A DNA stretch of 54,611 nt from contig SHUQ01000004.1 of the NCBI GenBank assembly GCA_009694585.1, forward strand, positions 1 to 54,611. Reading direction: 5' to 3'. Positions 1-10,232 of the stretch are shown here, in pieces; within the stretch, counting starts at the first letter, position 1, and the number at the start of each line of letters is the position of its first letter. The position numbers were made by a program, and so were the translations under genes. Origin of the DNA: Candidatus Nanopelagicales bacterium (GTDB lineage Bacteria; Actinomycetota; Actinomycetes; S36-B12). The notes under the pieces are model-generated. The model was not told where the DNA came from, did no database searches, and saw only the letters and a program-made list of their open reading frames with translations.

Positions 1-56
1 ATTTGCGGCTGAAGTCACCACCGCATTATGGCCTGTTAACCCCTTGACGGCACAAT

Positions 57-404
57 ATGGGAATGACCGACCAACCTGACCTCATTGCACAAGTCCGGTT
101 TAATGATCAAGGTCTGGCGCCTGCGATCGTCCAACAGTGGGATTCCGGCGAGGTATTGATGATGGCCTGGATGAATCAAGAGGCCCTGAAACTAACCATA
201 GAAACTAGGCAGGCCACCTACTTTTCACGAAGTAGATCTAAATTGTGGGTCAAAGGCGAATCATCAGGTAATTTCCAAGAAGTTCGGGGGATCAAGTTGG
301 ATTGTGATGGCGACACGATCTTGCTTGCGGTAAATCAGCGAGGAGTTGCCTGCCACACCGGCTTGCGATCGTGCTTTGACGCTGTTGGTGATATCAAAGC
401 ATGA
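57..404 (+). CDS. hisI: Phosphoribosyl-AMP cyclohydrolase
   Basis: Protein contains [42 protein letters not shown] and the C-terminal Cys region typical of HisI. The start could be the ATG at 57 or at 63. Confidence 0.95.
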   Translation: MGMTDQPDLIAQVRFNDQGLAPAIVQQWDSGEVLMMAWMNQEALKLTIETRQATYFSRSRSKLWVKGESSGNFQEVRGIKLDCDGDTILLAVNQRGVACHTGLRSCFDAVGDIKA

Positions 405-1981
405 GCATTGCCACTGTCCCGGAGTTTCCAGAGTTTCGAGTATTAGCCAAGGATCGTCGAGTCATTCCAGTTACTCGACGGTTATTGGCCGATGATCACA
501 CGGCGGTAGGCCTATTTCGAGCCCTCTGCGGGGATCGTGCGGGCACTTTCTTGTTGGAGTCCGCCGAACCCGGGCGGCTTTGGTCGCGATACTCATTCAT
601 CGGGGTGCGGTGCGCGGCGATGCTTACCGAGCGCGACGGATCAGCGGCCTGGCTCGGGCGAGCCCCGAGGGGGGTTCTGACTTCTGGTAACCCGGTTGAT
701 GTCCTGCGCGAAACTATTGAACTGTTGCGCACCGAGCCAATTCCGGGATTACCACCTTTAACCGGTGGCCTCGTCGGCTACTTCAGTTATGACACTGTTC
801 GACGGTGGGAGCAGGTCCCTGACGACAATCCAGATGAGTTGCAGATCCCCGAGTTGGCATTCCTGTTGGCAACCGATCTGGCAGTTGTAGATCACACCGA
901 TGGCTCCGTGCTCTTAATTGCTAATGCGATCAACTATGACAATTCAGATGATCGTGTTGATGACGCTTGGGAAGATGCGGTTAGTCGCCTAGATTCAATG
1001 CAGATGGCCGTCGGGGCTGCGAGTGCTCCTGGTGTTTGGACCTATGATCCCGATGCGTTGTCCGCTGTAGAGGTGAACGTCTCCGTCGCGGACTTCATGC
1101 GCTCGGTTGAGCTCGCGCAGGAGTACATCCGAGCGGGTGATGCATTCCAGGTGGTGCTGTCGCAGCGGTTCGTGACACCGTGTACAGCAAGTGGCCTAGA
1201 TGTTTATCGTATTTTGCGCACCAGTAACCCAAGCCCCTACATGTACTTGTTACGTCTGCCGCACGATGATCACTCCCAGCCAGATCACCAGGCGGGGCAA
1301 TTGTCCGAACGCACCGCATTTGAAATTGTCGGTTCATCTCCTGAAGCACTAGTTACCGTGACTGATGGTCACTGCGTGGTTCACCCCATAGCTGGCACCA
1401 GAGCCCGCGGTGCGACGCCTGAAGCTGACGCTGCATTAGGTGAAGAGCTTCTTGCTGATGAGAAAGAGCGCGCCGAGCATTTGATGCTGGTTGATCTCGC
1501 ACGCAATGACATTGGGCGAGTTTGTGAGCCAGGCAGTGTCGCGGTCGTTGATTTCATGCAGGTGGAGCGCTATTCGCATGTTATGCATCTGGTATCGACG
1601 GTTACCGGGGAGCTGCGCCCTGATTGCAGTGCCTATGACGCCTTGGCGGCCACTTTTCCGGCCGGCACCTTGTCCGGTGCCCCCAAGCCGCGCGCAATGG
1701 CCATCATCGACGAACTTGAGCAGTCGCGTAGAGGGCTGTACGGCGGCTGCGTCGGTTATTTTGACTTCGCGGGCAATGTCGATACCGCAATTGCTATTCG
1801 AACCGCACTGATAAAGGACCAGGTAGCCGTGGTGCAGGCTGGCGCTGGGATCGTCGCTGACTCAGTGCCCGAGTTGGAGGCTGCGGAGTGCCGCAACAAA
1901 GCGGCTGCTGTTTTGCGCGCGGTTGCTCTAGCACAAACTCTGACCGATGCGTCGGTCTTGACTGGAGACAGGCGCCAGTGA
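401..1981 (+). CDS. trpE: Anthranilate synthase component I
   Basis: Chorismate-binding motifs ([66 protein letters not shown]). Start overlaps the hisI stop (ATGA). Confidence 0.96.
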   Translation: MSIATVPEFPEFRVLAKDRRVIPVTRRLLADDHTAVGLFRALCGDRAGTFLLESAEPGRLWSRYSFIGVRCAAMLTERDGSAAWLGRAPRGVLTSGNPVDVLRETIELLRTEPIPGLPPLTGGLVGYFSYDTVRRWEQVPDDNPDELQIPELAFLLATDLAVVDHTDGSVLLIANAINYDNSDDRVDDAWEDAVSRLDSMQMAVGAASAPGVWTYDPDALSAVEVNVSVADFMRSVELAQEYIRAGDAFQVVLSQRFVTPCTASGLDVYRILRTSNPSPYMYLLRLPHDDHSQPDHQAGQLSERTAFEIVGSSPEALVTVTDGHCVVHPIAGTRARGATPEADAALGEELLADEKERAEHLMLVDLARNDIGRVCEPGSVAVVDFMQVERYSHVMHLVSTVTGELRPDCSAYDALAATFPAGTLSGAPKPRAMAIIDELEQSRRGLYGGCVGYFDFAGNVDTAIAIRTALIKDQVAVVQAGAGIVADSVPELEAAECRNKAAAVLRAVALAQTLTDASVLTGDRRQ

Positions 1982-2583
1982 ACTTCAATCGGTTGGGATC
2001 TTTTAGGTTGACTTTGCTCGGGTTGGTGCTCTCTGGGCTGACTGTGATCACCGCATTTGCCCTGCCGTGGGTAACTACCACCGCCCCACTTGTCGAGGGC
2101 CTCAGCGAGTCACTAACCAACGTCACTTTCACCGGGCGTGAGCTATTGCCATTAGCCGCGGCAATGGGTTGGGTTGGGTTGGCGGCACTTGCCGGGATTA
2201 TCGCGGCCCGGGGATGGGGGCGGGTGATCGTGGGGTTCGTGGTGGTGGCTGCCGGCTTGGTCACCGCGGTGGGTGCTACTGGATTTGGCACTAACCCACG
2301 GTCGTTGCTGTCGGCGACCTTAACAGGCCGAATTGGTAGCAGGGATCTAGGTGGTGTGGATCTTGGGCAGTGGTCGAGGACCCCTTGGTGGGCCCTTGGT
2401 CTGGTTGGCGGGCTTGGGTTGGTGGTGTCCGGTGGCCTGATCGTGGCGCGCGGTCGCACTTGGCCGGGGTTGAGCCGGCGCTATGAGCGTTCTGCCACCG
2501 CCAAGTCGGCTGCTACCTCTGGGCCGATATCGGCTCTGTCCGCTTGGGATGCCCTAGATCGTGGCGAGGACCCGACTACCTGA
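1978..2583 (+). CDS. Trp-operon-associated membrane protein (Trp_oprn_chp-like)
   Basis: Multi-TM protein directly downstream of trpE. GTG at 1978 is in frame with the supplied ORF and overlaps the trpE stop (GTGA), so the supplied start at 1888 is probably too early. Confidence 0.75.
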   Translation: MNFNRLGSFRLTLLGLVLSGLTVITAFALPWVTTTAPLVEGLSESLTNVTFTGRELLPLAAAMGWVGLAALAGIIAARGWGRVIVGFVVVAAGLVTAVGATGFGTNPRSLLSATLTGRIGSRDLGGVDLGQWSRTPWWALGLVGGLGLVVSGGLIVARGRTWPGLSRRYERSATAKSAATSGPISALSAWDALDRGEDPTT

Positions 2584-2635
2584 CACCTGCTACCTCATTT
2601 GGCAATTGGCCAGGTGCTACTGCTTAGATGTGCCC

Positions 2636-2875
2636 ATGAGTCATGTCAGTGTCAACGACCCACCAGGTAAGCAAATCAAGCAAGGCCACCATGGGTCCAC
2701 CCCCGCCGCCTGGACCACGGTCGTCATCATCACGATCGCATTCTTCGTTGGCACGTTGGCGGTGATACTCGGCAACTGGCCGATGTTCTGGGTCGGCGCT
2801 GCGTTAGTCGTTGTCGCGGCGATAATCGGGAAGATCATGCAAAAAGCTGGGCTTGGCACTATCCCAAGACGCTGA
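2636..2875 (+). CDS. Small membrane protein with HGxxPAAWT motif (actinobacterial trp-locus protein)
   Basis: HHGSTPAAWTTVVIITIAFFVGTLAVILGNWPMFWVGAALVVVAAIIGKIMQKAGLG: HGxxPAAW motif plus two TM helices. ATG at 2636 is in frame with the ORF that starts at 2561. Confidence 0.8.
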   Translation: MSHVSVNDPPGKQIKQGHHGSTPAAWTTVVIITIAFFVGTLAVILGNWPMFWVGAALVVVAAIIGKIMQKAGLGTIPRR

Positions 2876-2958
2876 TTTACCAAATCTTGACGAATCCCTG
2901 ACGCCGAGGACCCTCCGTAAGGGGTCAGTCGGAACATTTCCGTGGCAGTCTTAGGCGC

Positions 2959-3651
2959 ATGAGTCCCGATTCAGTCAAAGGTTTAATCCTTGTAGTTGAA
3001 GATGAGCGGGCAATCTCGGATTTATTACGCCTTTATTTATCCCGCGAGGGCTTCGGCGTTCAGGTTGAATCCGATGGAGTGGCCGGGCTCAGCGCCGCTC
3101 GCACCTTGCATCCGGTTGCGATCATTCTCGACGTTGGCCTACCGTCAATGGATGGCACAGAGATTTGTCGCAAACTACGAGCCGAAGGCAACTGGACTCC
3201 TGTGCTTTTCTGCACCGCGCGCGATGATGAGGTCGATCGAGTTGTCGGCCTAGAGCTCGGAGCCGATGACTACATCACTAAACCATTTAGCCCACGTGAG
3301 GTGGTCGCGCGGGTAAAGGCGGTGGTTCGCCGAGCGGTGCAAGCTGCAAGCAGTACCGGAGCCCTTGTCCTCGGTGAAGTCTCGGTTGATCCGGTGACAA
3401 GGCGCGTCACTGTTGCCGGTGAGCAAGTGCAACTAACTGCCACAGAATTTGATCTGCTGGAACATCTCATGGCAAATCAGGGCCGGGTTTTGAGCCGCGA
3501 GCAATTGCTCTCTGAAGTCTGGGGTTATGCGGCCATCGTTGGCACCAGAACCGTTGACGTACATGTTGCGCAAGTGCGGGCGAAACTTGGAGATCACAGT
3601 CCGATTCGCACCGTGCGTGGTGTTGGGTACTCCGCGGAGCTTGAGCCGTGA
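2959..3651 (+). CDS. OmpR-family DNA-binding response regulator
   Basis: Receiver domain (VVEDE, DVGLPSMDG, KPF) plus winged-helix C-terminus (LTATEFDLLEHLMANQGRVLSREQLLSEVWGY). Confidence 0.95.
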   Translation: MSPDSVKGLILVVEDERAISDLLRLYLSREGFGVQVESDGVAGLSAARTLHPVAIILDVGLPSMDGTEICRKLRAEGNWTPVLFCTARDDEVDRVVGLELGADDYITKPFSPREVVARVKAVVRRAVQAASSTGALVLGEVSVDPVTRRVTVAGEQVQLTATEFDLLEHLMANQGRVLSREQLLSEVWGYAAIVGTRTVDVHVAQVRAKLGDHSPIRTVRGVGYSAELEP

Positions 3652-5030
3652 CCTCGAAGCGGGCACGGATGAGCATCGTGACCCGCACCGTCCTTCTCAC
3701 CAGCACGGTTGCGGTAATAGTCGTGGTCGTAGCGGTAGCCGTGTCATTTTTATTGATTAACGCGACAACTTTGCAGCAATCACGTGAACGACTCAGCCGG
3801 TTGACCGATATAACGGTGGCGGCTCTGGATCGTGGTGGGTTGGAGTTGGGTACGGGAATGGGGCAAAGTCCCCTGCTGCCCAAGGAATTAGAGCGCACCT
3901 TGGTTGCGGAGCAAATTTCTGGTTACATCTTGAGCTCGCAGAGTGCGCCGCCACCGGGGCTGTCGGCAGCTGAAATGCAAAGTTTGATGGGTGGGGCGGT
4001 GATTTCCACGGAAGGTATGACCGCCGCCGGCCCGGTGCTCATCGAAGCCCGAAAGATGACCGGTGATTTTGCTTTGGTCCTTCAGTTACCCGTGAAGGTG
4101 GTAGGTGGCTCGGCTCAAGCACTTCTATTTCGTTTTGGTATCGCATTGTTGTTAGGCCTCCTGATTTCCATACCGATTGGCTATTGGGCGTCTCGGCGGT
4201 TAACCAGGCCGCTAAGAGCTGCACGGCAAGCAGCCAATCAGATGGCAGCCGGCTCCCGTGAGGTGTTGCTGATCGAGGAAGGCCCAAGTGAAATTGCCGA
4301 AATCTCTGAAGCGCTAAACCACCTGAGCGGCGCACTCGCATTCTCCGAAGGTAGGCAACGGGAGTTTTTGCTTTCAGTTTCACATGAATTGCGTACGCCA
4401 CTTACCGCGGTCCGGGGATATGGCGAAGCGCTCGCCGACGGGATCATTCCCGCGGACGAAGTAGTTCGCACCGGCGCCATTTTGACTTCTGAAGCCACGC
4501 GGTTGGAGCGTCTCGTTGCCGATCTGCTTGATCTCGCTCGATTGGGTGCGGTCAACTTTCAGATGACCCCAATCGAAGTCGATCTTGGTGAATTGGTGCG
4601 CGAGGCCGGCGAGGTCTGGGTTGATCGCTGTGCCCGCGAGCAGGTAGGTTTTAGTTGCGAAACACCGCCGAACCCGTTGATTGCGTTTGTTGATCCGGTT
4701 AGGTTGCGGCAGATCATCGATAATCTCGCGGAGAATGCACTTCGTGTTTCACCCGAGGGCTCTTTTATTGTGCTGAGTGTGGTCGCCGATGGGCCATCGG
4801 CACTGCTCGAAGTCAGCGACTGCGGACCAGGATTGACCCCAGAAGATATTGACGTGGCATTTGAACCCGGGGTGCTCCACGAACGATATCGGGGGGTGCG
4901 CCCGGTCGGAACCGGGCTGGGCCTGGCTCTAGTGGGGCGGATGGCTGTGGGCCTAGGTGGCCAGGCGTCGGCCGGCCAAACCCTCGAAGGCGGTGCGCGT
5001 TTTATGGTGCGCTTACCCCTCGTAGGCTGA
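3648..5030 (+). CDS. Sensor histidine kinase with HAMP domain
   Basis: N-terminal TM, second TM/HAMP, H-box SHELRTPLTAVRGYGEAL, N-box and G-box (VGTGLGLALV). Start overlaps the response regulator stop. Confidence 0.94.
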   Translation: MTSKRARMSIVTRTVLLTSTVAVIVVVVAVAVSFLLINATTLQQSRERLSRLTDITVAALDRGGLELGTGMGQSPLLPKELERTLVAEQISGYILSSQSAPPPGLSAAEMQSLMGGAVISTEGMTAAGPVLIEARKMTGDFALVLQLPVKVVGGSAQALLFRFGIALLLGLLISIPIGYWASRRLTRPLRAARQAANQMAAGSREVLLIEEGPSEIAEISEALNHLSGALAFSEGRQREFLLSVSHELRTPLTAVRGYGEALADGIIPADEVVRTGAILTSEATRLERLVADLLDLARLGAVNFQMTPIEVDLGELVREAGEVWVDRCAREQVGFSCETPPNPLIAFVDPVRLRQIIDNLAENALRVSPEGSFIVLSVVADGPSALLEVSDCGPGLTPEDIDVAFEPGVLHERYRGVRPVGTGLGLALVGRMAVGLGGQASAGQTLEGGARFMVRLPLVG

Positions 5031-5034
5031 GCCG
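5023..5034 (+). promoter_or_regulatory. Putative leaderless -10 element (TAGGCT-N6-GTG) for the DUF2752 gene
   Basis: TAGGCT 5023-5028 overlaps the histidine kinase stop; 6-nt gap to GTG 5035. Confidence 0.4.
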
Positions 5035-5514
5035 GTGGAACAATCGACTGTTGCAGCCCCTTCGTCGCATGACATTGTCGAGGCAGCACGGATTGATGGG
5101 CGTTCACTCGCACGCAGGCTGGTGGCGCCACTTGGTACCGGGGCCTTGGTGGGCGTCGGGCTCGGCTACCTATGGGCGGTTGATCCCAATGAGCCCGGTC
5201 ACTACCCGCTCTGCCCGACTCGTGCGGTTCTTGGCATTGATTGCCCCGGATGCGGTCTGCTGCGTGGTACCCATGATTTACTCCACGGTGATGTTGCGGG
5301 CGCGATTGATAACAATGCACTACTAGTGGTGCTAGTGCCGGTGGCGATTTTGCTTTGGGTGTTTTGGTTATTTCGCAGTTGGAGTGGGTACCGCGGCCCC
5401 GTTACCCGCGAGCAGTTTCAACGCCGAAACCGAATTACGTATTTTAGTCTGGCAATTGTGCTGACCTTTGGAGTCATCCGGAACTTTGTCCCATATCTAT
5501 CTTCGGGGGCCTGA
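5035..5514 (+). CDS. DUF2752 family membrane protein
   Basis: [38 protein letters not shown] motif characteristic of DUF2752. Confidence 0.85.
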   Translation: MEQSTVAAPSSHDIVEAARIDGRSLARRLVAPLGTGALVGVGLGYLWAVDPNEPGHYPLCPTRAVLGIDCPGCGLLRGTHDLLHGDVAGAIDNNALLVVLVPVAILLWVFWLFRSWSGYRGPVTREQFQRRNRITYFSLAIVLTFGVIRNFVPYLSSGA

Positions 5515-5537
5515 CCGGGGTCAACTTTGGCGGCGGT

Positions 5538-5549
5538 TACCCTTGTGGG
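5538..5549 (+). promoter_or_regulatory. Putative leaderless -10 element (TACCCT-N6-GTG) for trpC
   Basis: TACCCT 5538-5543, 6-nt gap, GTG 5550. Confidence 0.4.
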
Positions 5550-6359
5550 GTGACCGTGCTGGATGACATCCTTGTGGGCGTGCGCGATGACCTCGCGCAG
5601 CGGATCGACGCAGTGCCATTGGATGAATTGAAAGATCGCGCGCAACGGGCGCGTCCAGCAATTGACCTATTTAAAGTCCTAAAAGGAGAAGATGTCTCCG
5701 TTATTGCGGAAGTCAAACGTGCCAGCCCCAGCAGCGGCGCGATCGCTGACATTGGCGACCCAGCGCTGCTGGCCTGCGCGTACGAAGACGGTGGCGCGCA
5801 CTGCATCAGTGTGCTTACTGAAGAACGGAGATTCGGCGGCAGTTTGGCCGACCTCGCCGCTGTGCGAGCGGCAGTTGATATCCCGGTCCTCCGCAAGGAT
5901 TTCATAATCTCCAGTTACCAACTGTGGGAAGCAAAGGTTTATGGCGCCGACATGGCATTGCTTATCGTGGCAGCCCTGGATCAGCCAGCTTTGATTAGTT
6001 TGGTTGAGCGGGCAAAGAGTTTGGGCCTAAGCGCGTTGGTTGAGGTGCACGATGAACTTGAGGTGCAGCGGGCCTTGGATGCTGGCGCAGTCATCGTCGG
6101 TGTCAATGCCCGGGACTTGAAGACCTTGGAAATCGACCGCACGGTATTTGCCCGGCTCGCCCCGATGATTCCCGAATCATGTGTGCGGATCGCCGAATCC
6201 GGGGTGCGCGGCCCGCACGATCTGATCTCCTATGCTGAGGCCGGTGCCGATGCGGTGCTTGTCGGAGAGAGCCTCGTCACGGACAAGGATCCGCGGGCTG
6301 CCGTGCACGACCTCGTCACGGCTGGGGCACACCCGGCGCTTCGGCATAGTCGGGGTTGA
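5550..6359 (+). CDS. trpC: Indole-3-glycerol phosphate synthase
   Basis: [51 protein letters not shown] motifs. Confidence 0.97.
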   Translation: MTVLDDILVGVRDDLAQRIDAVPLDELKDRAQRARPAIDLFKVLKGEDVSVIAEVKRASPSSGAIADIGDPALLACAYEDGGAHCISVLTEERRFGGSLADLAAVRAAVDIPVLRKDFIISSYQLWEAKVYGADMALLIVAALDQPALISLVERAKSLGLSALVEVHDELEVQRALDAGAVIVGVNARDLKTLEIDRTVFARLAPMIPESCVRIAESGVRGPHDLISYAEAGADAVLVGESLVTDKDPRAAVHDLVTAGAHPALRHSRG

Positions 6360-6366
6360 GGCGTCG

Positions 6367-7596
6367 ATGCCGACCTCTGAATCCGCGGTCACCTCGGGGC
6401 ACTTCGGGCCGTACGGCGGTCGCTTCGTTCCGGAGGCCCTAACCGCAGCCCTTGACGAGTTGGATGCCGTATTTCGTTCGGCAATAATCGACCCAGATTT
6501 CATTGCCCAACTAACGCAATTGGAGCTCTCGTATACCGGTAGGCCAAGCCCGCTGACTCGGGCGGATCGGTTTGCCGTGCATTGCGGGGGAGCGCGCGTC
6601 TATTTGAAACGCGAGGACCTAAATCACACGGGATCGCACAAGATCAACAATGCGCTCGGGCAGGCGTTACTTACCCAGCGAATGGGTAAGACTCGGATGA
6701 TTGCCGAGACGGGTGCAGGCCAACATGGCGTGGCCACCGCAACGGCGGCGGCGCTGCTCGGGCTTGAATGCACTGTCTTCATGGGCGAGGAAGATACCCG
6801 CCGTCAGGCATTGAATGTGGTCCGGATGCAACTACTGGGGGCTGAAGTTATTTCAGTTACTGCAGGTAGCCGCACCTTAAAAGATGCGATTAATGAAGCC
6901 ATGCGAGATTGGGTGGCAACTGTCGAGCGCACTCACTATGTGCTCGGTACGGTCACCGGTCCAGCGCCATTTCCAGAAGTTGTTCGCTATTTTCAGGCTG
7001 TTATCGGGCGTGAGGCCCGCGAACAAATTCAACTGGCCGAAGGCAGACTGCCCGATGCCGTTGTCGCCTGTGTAGGTGGTGGGTCAAATGCGATGGGGCT
7101 ATTTAGCGGATTCATGGACGATCCCTCGGTGCAATTGCGCGGTTACGAGGCTGGTGGCGACGGAGTAGAGACCGGTCGCCATGCGGCCAGGTTCGCGGCT
7201 GGTTCGCCGGGTGTATTGCACGGTACGCGCACCTATGTCATGCAAGACGAATGGGGGCAAACAATCCCCTCGCATTCGATCAGCGCTGGCCTGGATTATC
7301 CGGGGGTTGGTCCGGAGCACTCATGGCTGCATGACTCCGGTCGGGCGAAGTATGAACCGGTAAATGATGACGAGGCGATGGACGCATTCGCGCTACTTAG
7401 TCGCACCGAAGGCATCATCCCGGCGATCGAGACCGCGCATGCTTTGGCCGGTGCGATACGAGTGGGGCGCGAGTTGGGGTCAGATGCGGTGATCATTTTG
7501 AACTTGTCCGGCCGCGGCGATAAGGATGTCGCGACAGCGGCTCGGTGGTTTGGGATCGGCGCACCAGAAGGTATTGAGATGGTTGAAGGCCGATGA
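6367..7596 (+). CDS. trpB: Tryptophan synthase beta chain
   Basis: [51 protein letters not shown] motifs. ATG at 6367 is in frame with the supplied ORF that starts at 6232. Confidence 0.97.
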   Translation: MPTSESAVTSGHFGPYGGRFVPEALTAALDELDAVFRSAIIDPDFIAQLTQLELSYTGRPSPLTRADRFAVHCGGARVYLKREDLNHTGSHKINNALGQALLTQRMGKTRMIAETGAGQHGVATATAAALLGLECTVFMGEEDTRRQALNVVRMQLLGAEVISVTAGSRTLKDAINEAMRDWVATVERTHYVLGTVTGPAPFPEVVRYFQAVIGREAREQIQLAEGRLPDAVVACVGGGSNAMGLFSGFMDDPSVQLRGYEAGGDGVETGRHAARFAAGSPGVLHGTRTYVMQDEWGQTIPSHSISAGLDYPGVGPEHSWLHDSGRAKYEPVNDDEAMDAFALLSRTEGIIPAIETAHALAGAIRVGRELGSDAVIILNLSGRGDKDVATAARWFGIGAPEGIEMVEGR

Positions 7597-8390
7597 GCCG
7601 CCGATTATCTGAAGTCTTTTTGCAGGCAAAATCCGCAAATCGCGCGGCGTTGATCGGCTATCTACCGGCGGGTTTTCCGACTGTTGACGCATCGGTCGAA
7701 CTAATGAACGCGATGATCGATGCCGGGGTCGATGCAATTGAGGTGGGGCTGCCATATTCGGATCCGTTGATGGACGGTGCTGAAATCCAGTTCGCGGTTG
7801 ACCTGGCCTTGACTACGGGCACGACTACCGATGTGGTTTTGGACGTTGTTGGCCGCCTTGATGGCACGCGAGCAGCAGTGTTGGTGATGTCCTACTGGAA
7901 CCCAATCGAGCGTTTCGGGGTTGAGCGGTTTGCCAAACACTTGGCCGCGGCAGGTGGCAACGGTGTCATTACCCCGGACTTGACCCCCGAAGAGGCGGGT
8001 TCTTGGTTGACCGCTACCAGAGCTCACGGGATTGACACAATTTTTTTGGTTGCGCCATCGTCAACCGATGATCGAATCTCGACCGTAGTTAAGAACACCT
8101 CGGGTTTCGTATATGCAGCCTCAACGATGGGGGTAACCGGAGCTCGGAGCCAGGTTGGTGCTGGCGCGCAGGCGCTGGTGGCCCGCACCCAGATGGCCAC
8201 CGACTTACCGATTGCTGTCGGCCTCGGGGTTTCGACCGGTGCTCAGGCCCATGAAGTGGCGGCCTATGCCGATGGCGTGATCGTGGGATCGGCTTTTATC
8301 CGCTGTATCCGGGCGACTCCTGATCTACCGGCCGCCATCTGCGCCGTGCGTGCTCTTGCCGATGAACTGGCCGAGGGGGTTCACCGGTGA
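7593..8390 (+). CDS. trpA: Tryptophan synthase alpha chain
   Basis: [46 protein letters not shown] motifs. ATGA overlap with trpB. Confidence 0.97.
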   Translation: MSRRLSEVFLQAKSANRAALIGYLPAGFPTVDASVELMNAMIDAGVDAIEVGLPYSDPLMDGAEIQFAVDLALTTGTTTDVVLDVVGRLDGTRAAVLVMSYWNPIERFGVERFAKHLAAAGGNGVITPDLTPEEAGSWLTATRAHGIDTIFLVAPSSTDDRISTVVKNTSGFVYAASTMGVTGARSQVGAGAQALVARTQMATDLPIAVGLGVSTGAQAHEVAAYADGVIVGSAFIRCIRATPDLPAAICAVRALADELAEGVHR

Positions 8391-8465
8391 GTTGGCTAGG
8401 TCGCGTACCGTGGGCACCTAATAGCTTGTAATGAATCAATTTCAATACTTAAAGGAGCACAACTG

Positions 8466-9263
8466 ATGGGCGAGGGCGGCAAGAATCGGCGCGAGGCGGC
8501 AGCGGCAGCGCGGGCGGCTTCGCAGTCCGGGGAGAAACGCCGCGAGCGCACAATTCGCATTGTGGGTGGAGTCACGGTTATTTTGGTGGTGGTCGGAATC
8601 ATCGGTATAGCAATTTTTGCCAAGAGCACTGACACTACTGGCACCCCAGCTACCGTCCCTGCTGATCCAGCCGCGGCAATTCCTGCCGGGGTGTTCCCTG
8701 CTGGCGATGCCAATGAATATGGCGTGCCGTACAACGCTTCGGCAACTGGCGTCCCGGTGCTTACTATTTGGGAAGACTTTCAATGTCCGTCATGTGCAAA
8801 CCTCGAAGAGACGAACGGTGCTGGCATTGTCAAGCTTGCCGATGAAGGCAAGGTGCAACTGGTCTGGCGACCAACAACCTTCCTAGACTTCCGTGTTGGC
8901 AATGACTCCTCAGCGCGTGCGGTTGCCGCCTGGGGCTGCGCGGTCGATGCTGGGAAAACTAGGGAGTATCACGATGTGGTGTACAAGAACCATCCCGAAA
9001 CTGAGGGTGATGGTTACACCGATGAAAAACTACTGACTTTCGCAGCTGACTCAGGTATTTCCGGTCCGGCACTTGACACATTTACCCAATGTGTGGCCGA
9101 TCGCACCTATGTCGGCTGGGCCGCCAATAGCTATGACGCGTTCCTAAAGGCGAAGGTGCCCGGAACCCCGGCTGGATATCTCAACGGCAGCCCGCTCGCT
9201 GACGGCGTCCTGTCTGATCCAGTAGCGCTGGAAGCGGCTGTTGCTGCCGAGGCGGCGAAATAG
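8466..9263 (+). CDS. Membrane-anchored DsbA-like thioredoxin-fold protein
   Basis: N-terminal TM, WEDFQCPSCANLEE (CPSC redox motif), VPGTPAGYLNG near the C-terminus. SD-like AAAGGAG upstream. Confidence 0.85.
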   Translation: MGEGGKNRREAAAAARAASQSGEKRRERTIRIVGGVTVILVVVGIIGIAIFAKSTDTTGTPATVPADPAAAIPAGVFPAGDANEYGVPYNASATGVPVLTIWEDFQCPSCANLEETNGAGIVKLADEGKVQLVWRPTTFLDFRVGNDSSARAVAAWGCAVDAGKTREYHDVVYKNHPETEGDGYTDEKLLTFAADSGISGPALDTFTQCVADRTYVGWAANSYDAFLKAKVPGTPAGYLNGSPLADGVLSDPVALEAAVAAEAAK

Positions 9264-9272
9264 GTATCGGGT

Positions 9273-9288
9273 CCCTCGTTCACGAGGG
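9273..9288 (+). repeat. Perfect 7-bp inverted repeat just upstream of the lgt TTG start
   Basis: CCCTCGT-TC-ACGAGGG, ending 7 nt before the TTG at 9296. Confidence 0.55.
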
Positions 9289-9295
9289 CCTAAGC

Positions 9296-10153
9296 TTGGG
9301 GCCGACTTTTATCCCAAGCCCATCAGTTGGTGTTTGGAACCTCGGCCCGATCCCGATCCGGGCGTATGCCCTATTTATTGTTGTCGGCATTGTCGTTGCA
9401 GTTTGGTTCGGCAACAAGCGGTATCTGGCTCGCGGGGGCAAGCCCGGGGTGATCACCGATATCGCAATCTGGGCGGTGCCATTTGGCATTGTGGGCGGGC
9501 GTCTTTATCACGTGATCTCCGATGCTCAGTTGTACTTCGGCCCAGACGGTCGAGGCTTAGCCGCTGCCTTTCGAATCTGGGACGGCGGGCTTGGGATTTG
9601 GGGCGCGGTAACTCTCGGCGCCCTAGGAGCCCTGATCGGCGCCCGGCGTGCCGGGGTGCTATTGCCACCGATTGCAGATGCTATTGCTCCGGGCATCGCA
9701 TTAGCGCAAGTGATCGGGCGCCTTGGCAACTGGTTTAACCAGGAGCTCTTCGGGGCCCCGACAACAGTCCCGTGGGCACTTGAAATTGATTTTACGCACC
9801 GCCCGGTCGGCTACGAAACCTTCGCGACTTTTCATCCGACTTTTCTTTATGAGGCGCTGTGGATGCTGGGCGTCGTGGTCGTTCTACTCTGGGCCGATAA
9901 GTGGTTTCACATGGGTCACGGCCGAGTCTTCGCGCTCTATGTGGCTTTGTACTGTACCGGACGCCTGTGGATCGAATCCCTGCGAATCGATACGGCCAAC
10001 ACGATTTTGGGCCTTCGCCTAAATATCTGGACCGCAATGCTCGTTGGCGTCGGTGCGCTTGCTTATCTGGTCATTTCGGCACGGCTTCGTCCCGGCCGCG
10101 AGGACCTCGTGAAGGCGGAGTCAGGCCAAGATTTGACATCGGGTATAGTTTGA
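9296..10153 (+). CDS. lgt: Prolipoprotein diacylglyceryl transferase
   Basis: [59 protein letters not shown] motifs. TTG start. Confidence 0.95.
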   Translation: MGPTFIPSPSVGVWNLGPIPIRAYALFIVVGIVVAVWFGNKRYLARGGKPGVITDIAIWAVPFGIVGGRLYHVISDAQLYFGPDGRGLAAAFRIWDGGLGIWGAVTLGALGALIGARRAGVLLPPIADAIAPGIALAQVIGRLGNWFNQELFGAPTTVPWALEIDFTHRPVGYETFATFHPTFLYEALWMLGVVVVLLWADKWFHMGHGRVFALYVALYCTGRLWIESLRIDTANTILGLRLNIWTAMLVGVGALAYLVISARLRPGREDLVKAESGQDLTSGIV

Positions 10154-10232
10154 GCCGATAGGCCAACGTCGTCCTGTCGAATCCACCCACTGGGCATTTT
10201 GCCGAGGGTGGCGCGACGACGAAAGGGCATCG
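10143..10232 (+). promoter_or_regulatory. Structured 5' leader of gltB
   Basis: TATAGT -10-like element at about 10144-10149; CGTCGTC (10167-10173) pairs with GACGACG (10215-10221), enclosing CCACCC (10183-10188)/GGGTGG (10206-10211); AAAGGG RBS directly after the outer stem. Confidence 0.55.

Noticed and set aside
1794-2459. 221-aa minus-strand ORF opposite the Trp-associated membrane protein
   Set aside because: Pro/Thr/Arg-rich shadow frame with no recognisable domain; the plus-strand membrane protein has TM pattern and a coupled start.
4559-5320. 253-aa minus-strand ORF opposite the histidine kinase and DUF2752
   Set aside because: Antisense to two well-supported genes; sequence is low-complexity, rich in Pro/Arg/Ser/Thr, typical of complement frames in GC-rich coding DNA.
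9241-9738. 165-aa plus-strand ORF overlapping lgt in another frame
   Set aside because: Out of frame with the strongly conserved Lgt; Arg/Cys/Ser-rich junk composition.
1-10000. Incomplete trp operon (trpD, trpG and trpF not present) as evidence of auxotrophy
   Set aside because: In Actinobacteria trpD/trpG often lie elsewhere and TrpF function can be supplied by PriA/HisA; nothing can be concluded from this window.
10154-10232. Known glutamine riboswitch (glnA or Downstream-peptide RNA) in the gltB leader
   Set aside because: Those RNAs are described mainly in cyanobacteria/marine phage and I could not match their conserved cores here; retained only as an unclassified structured leader.
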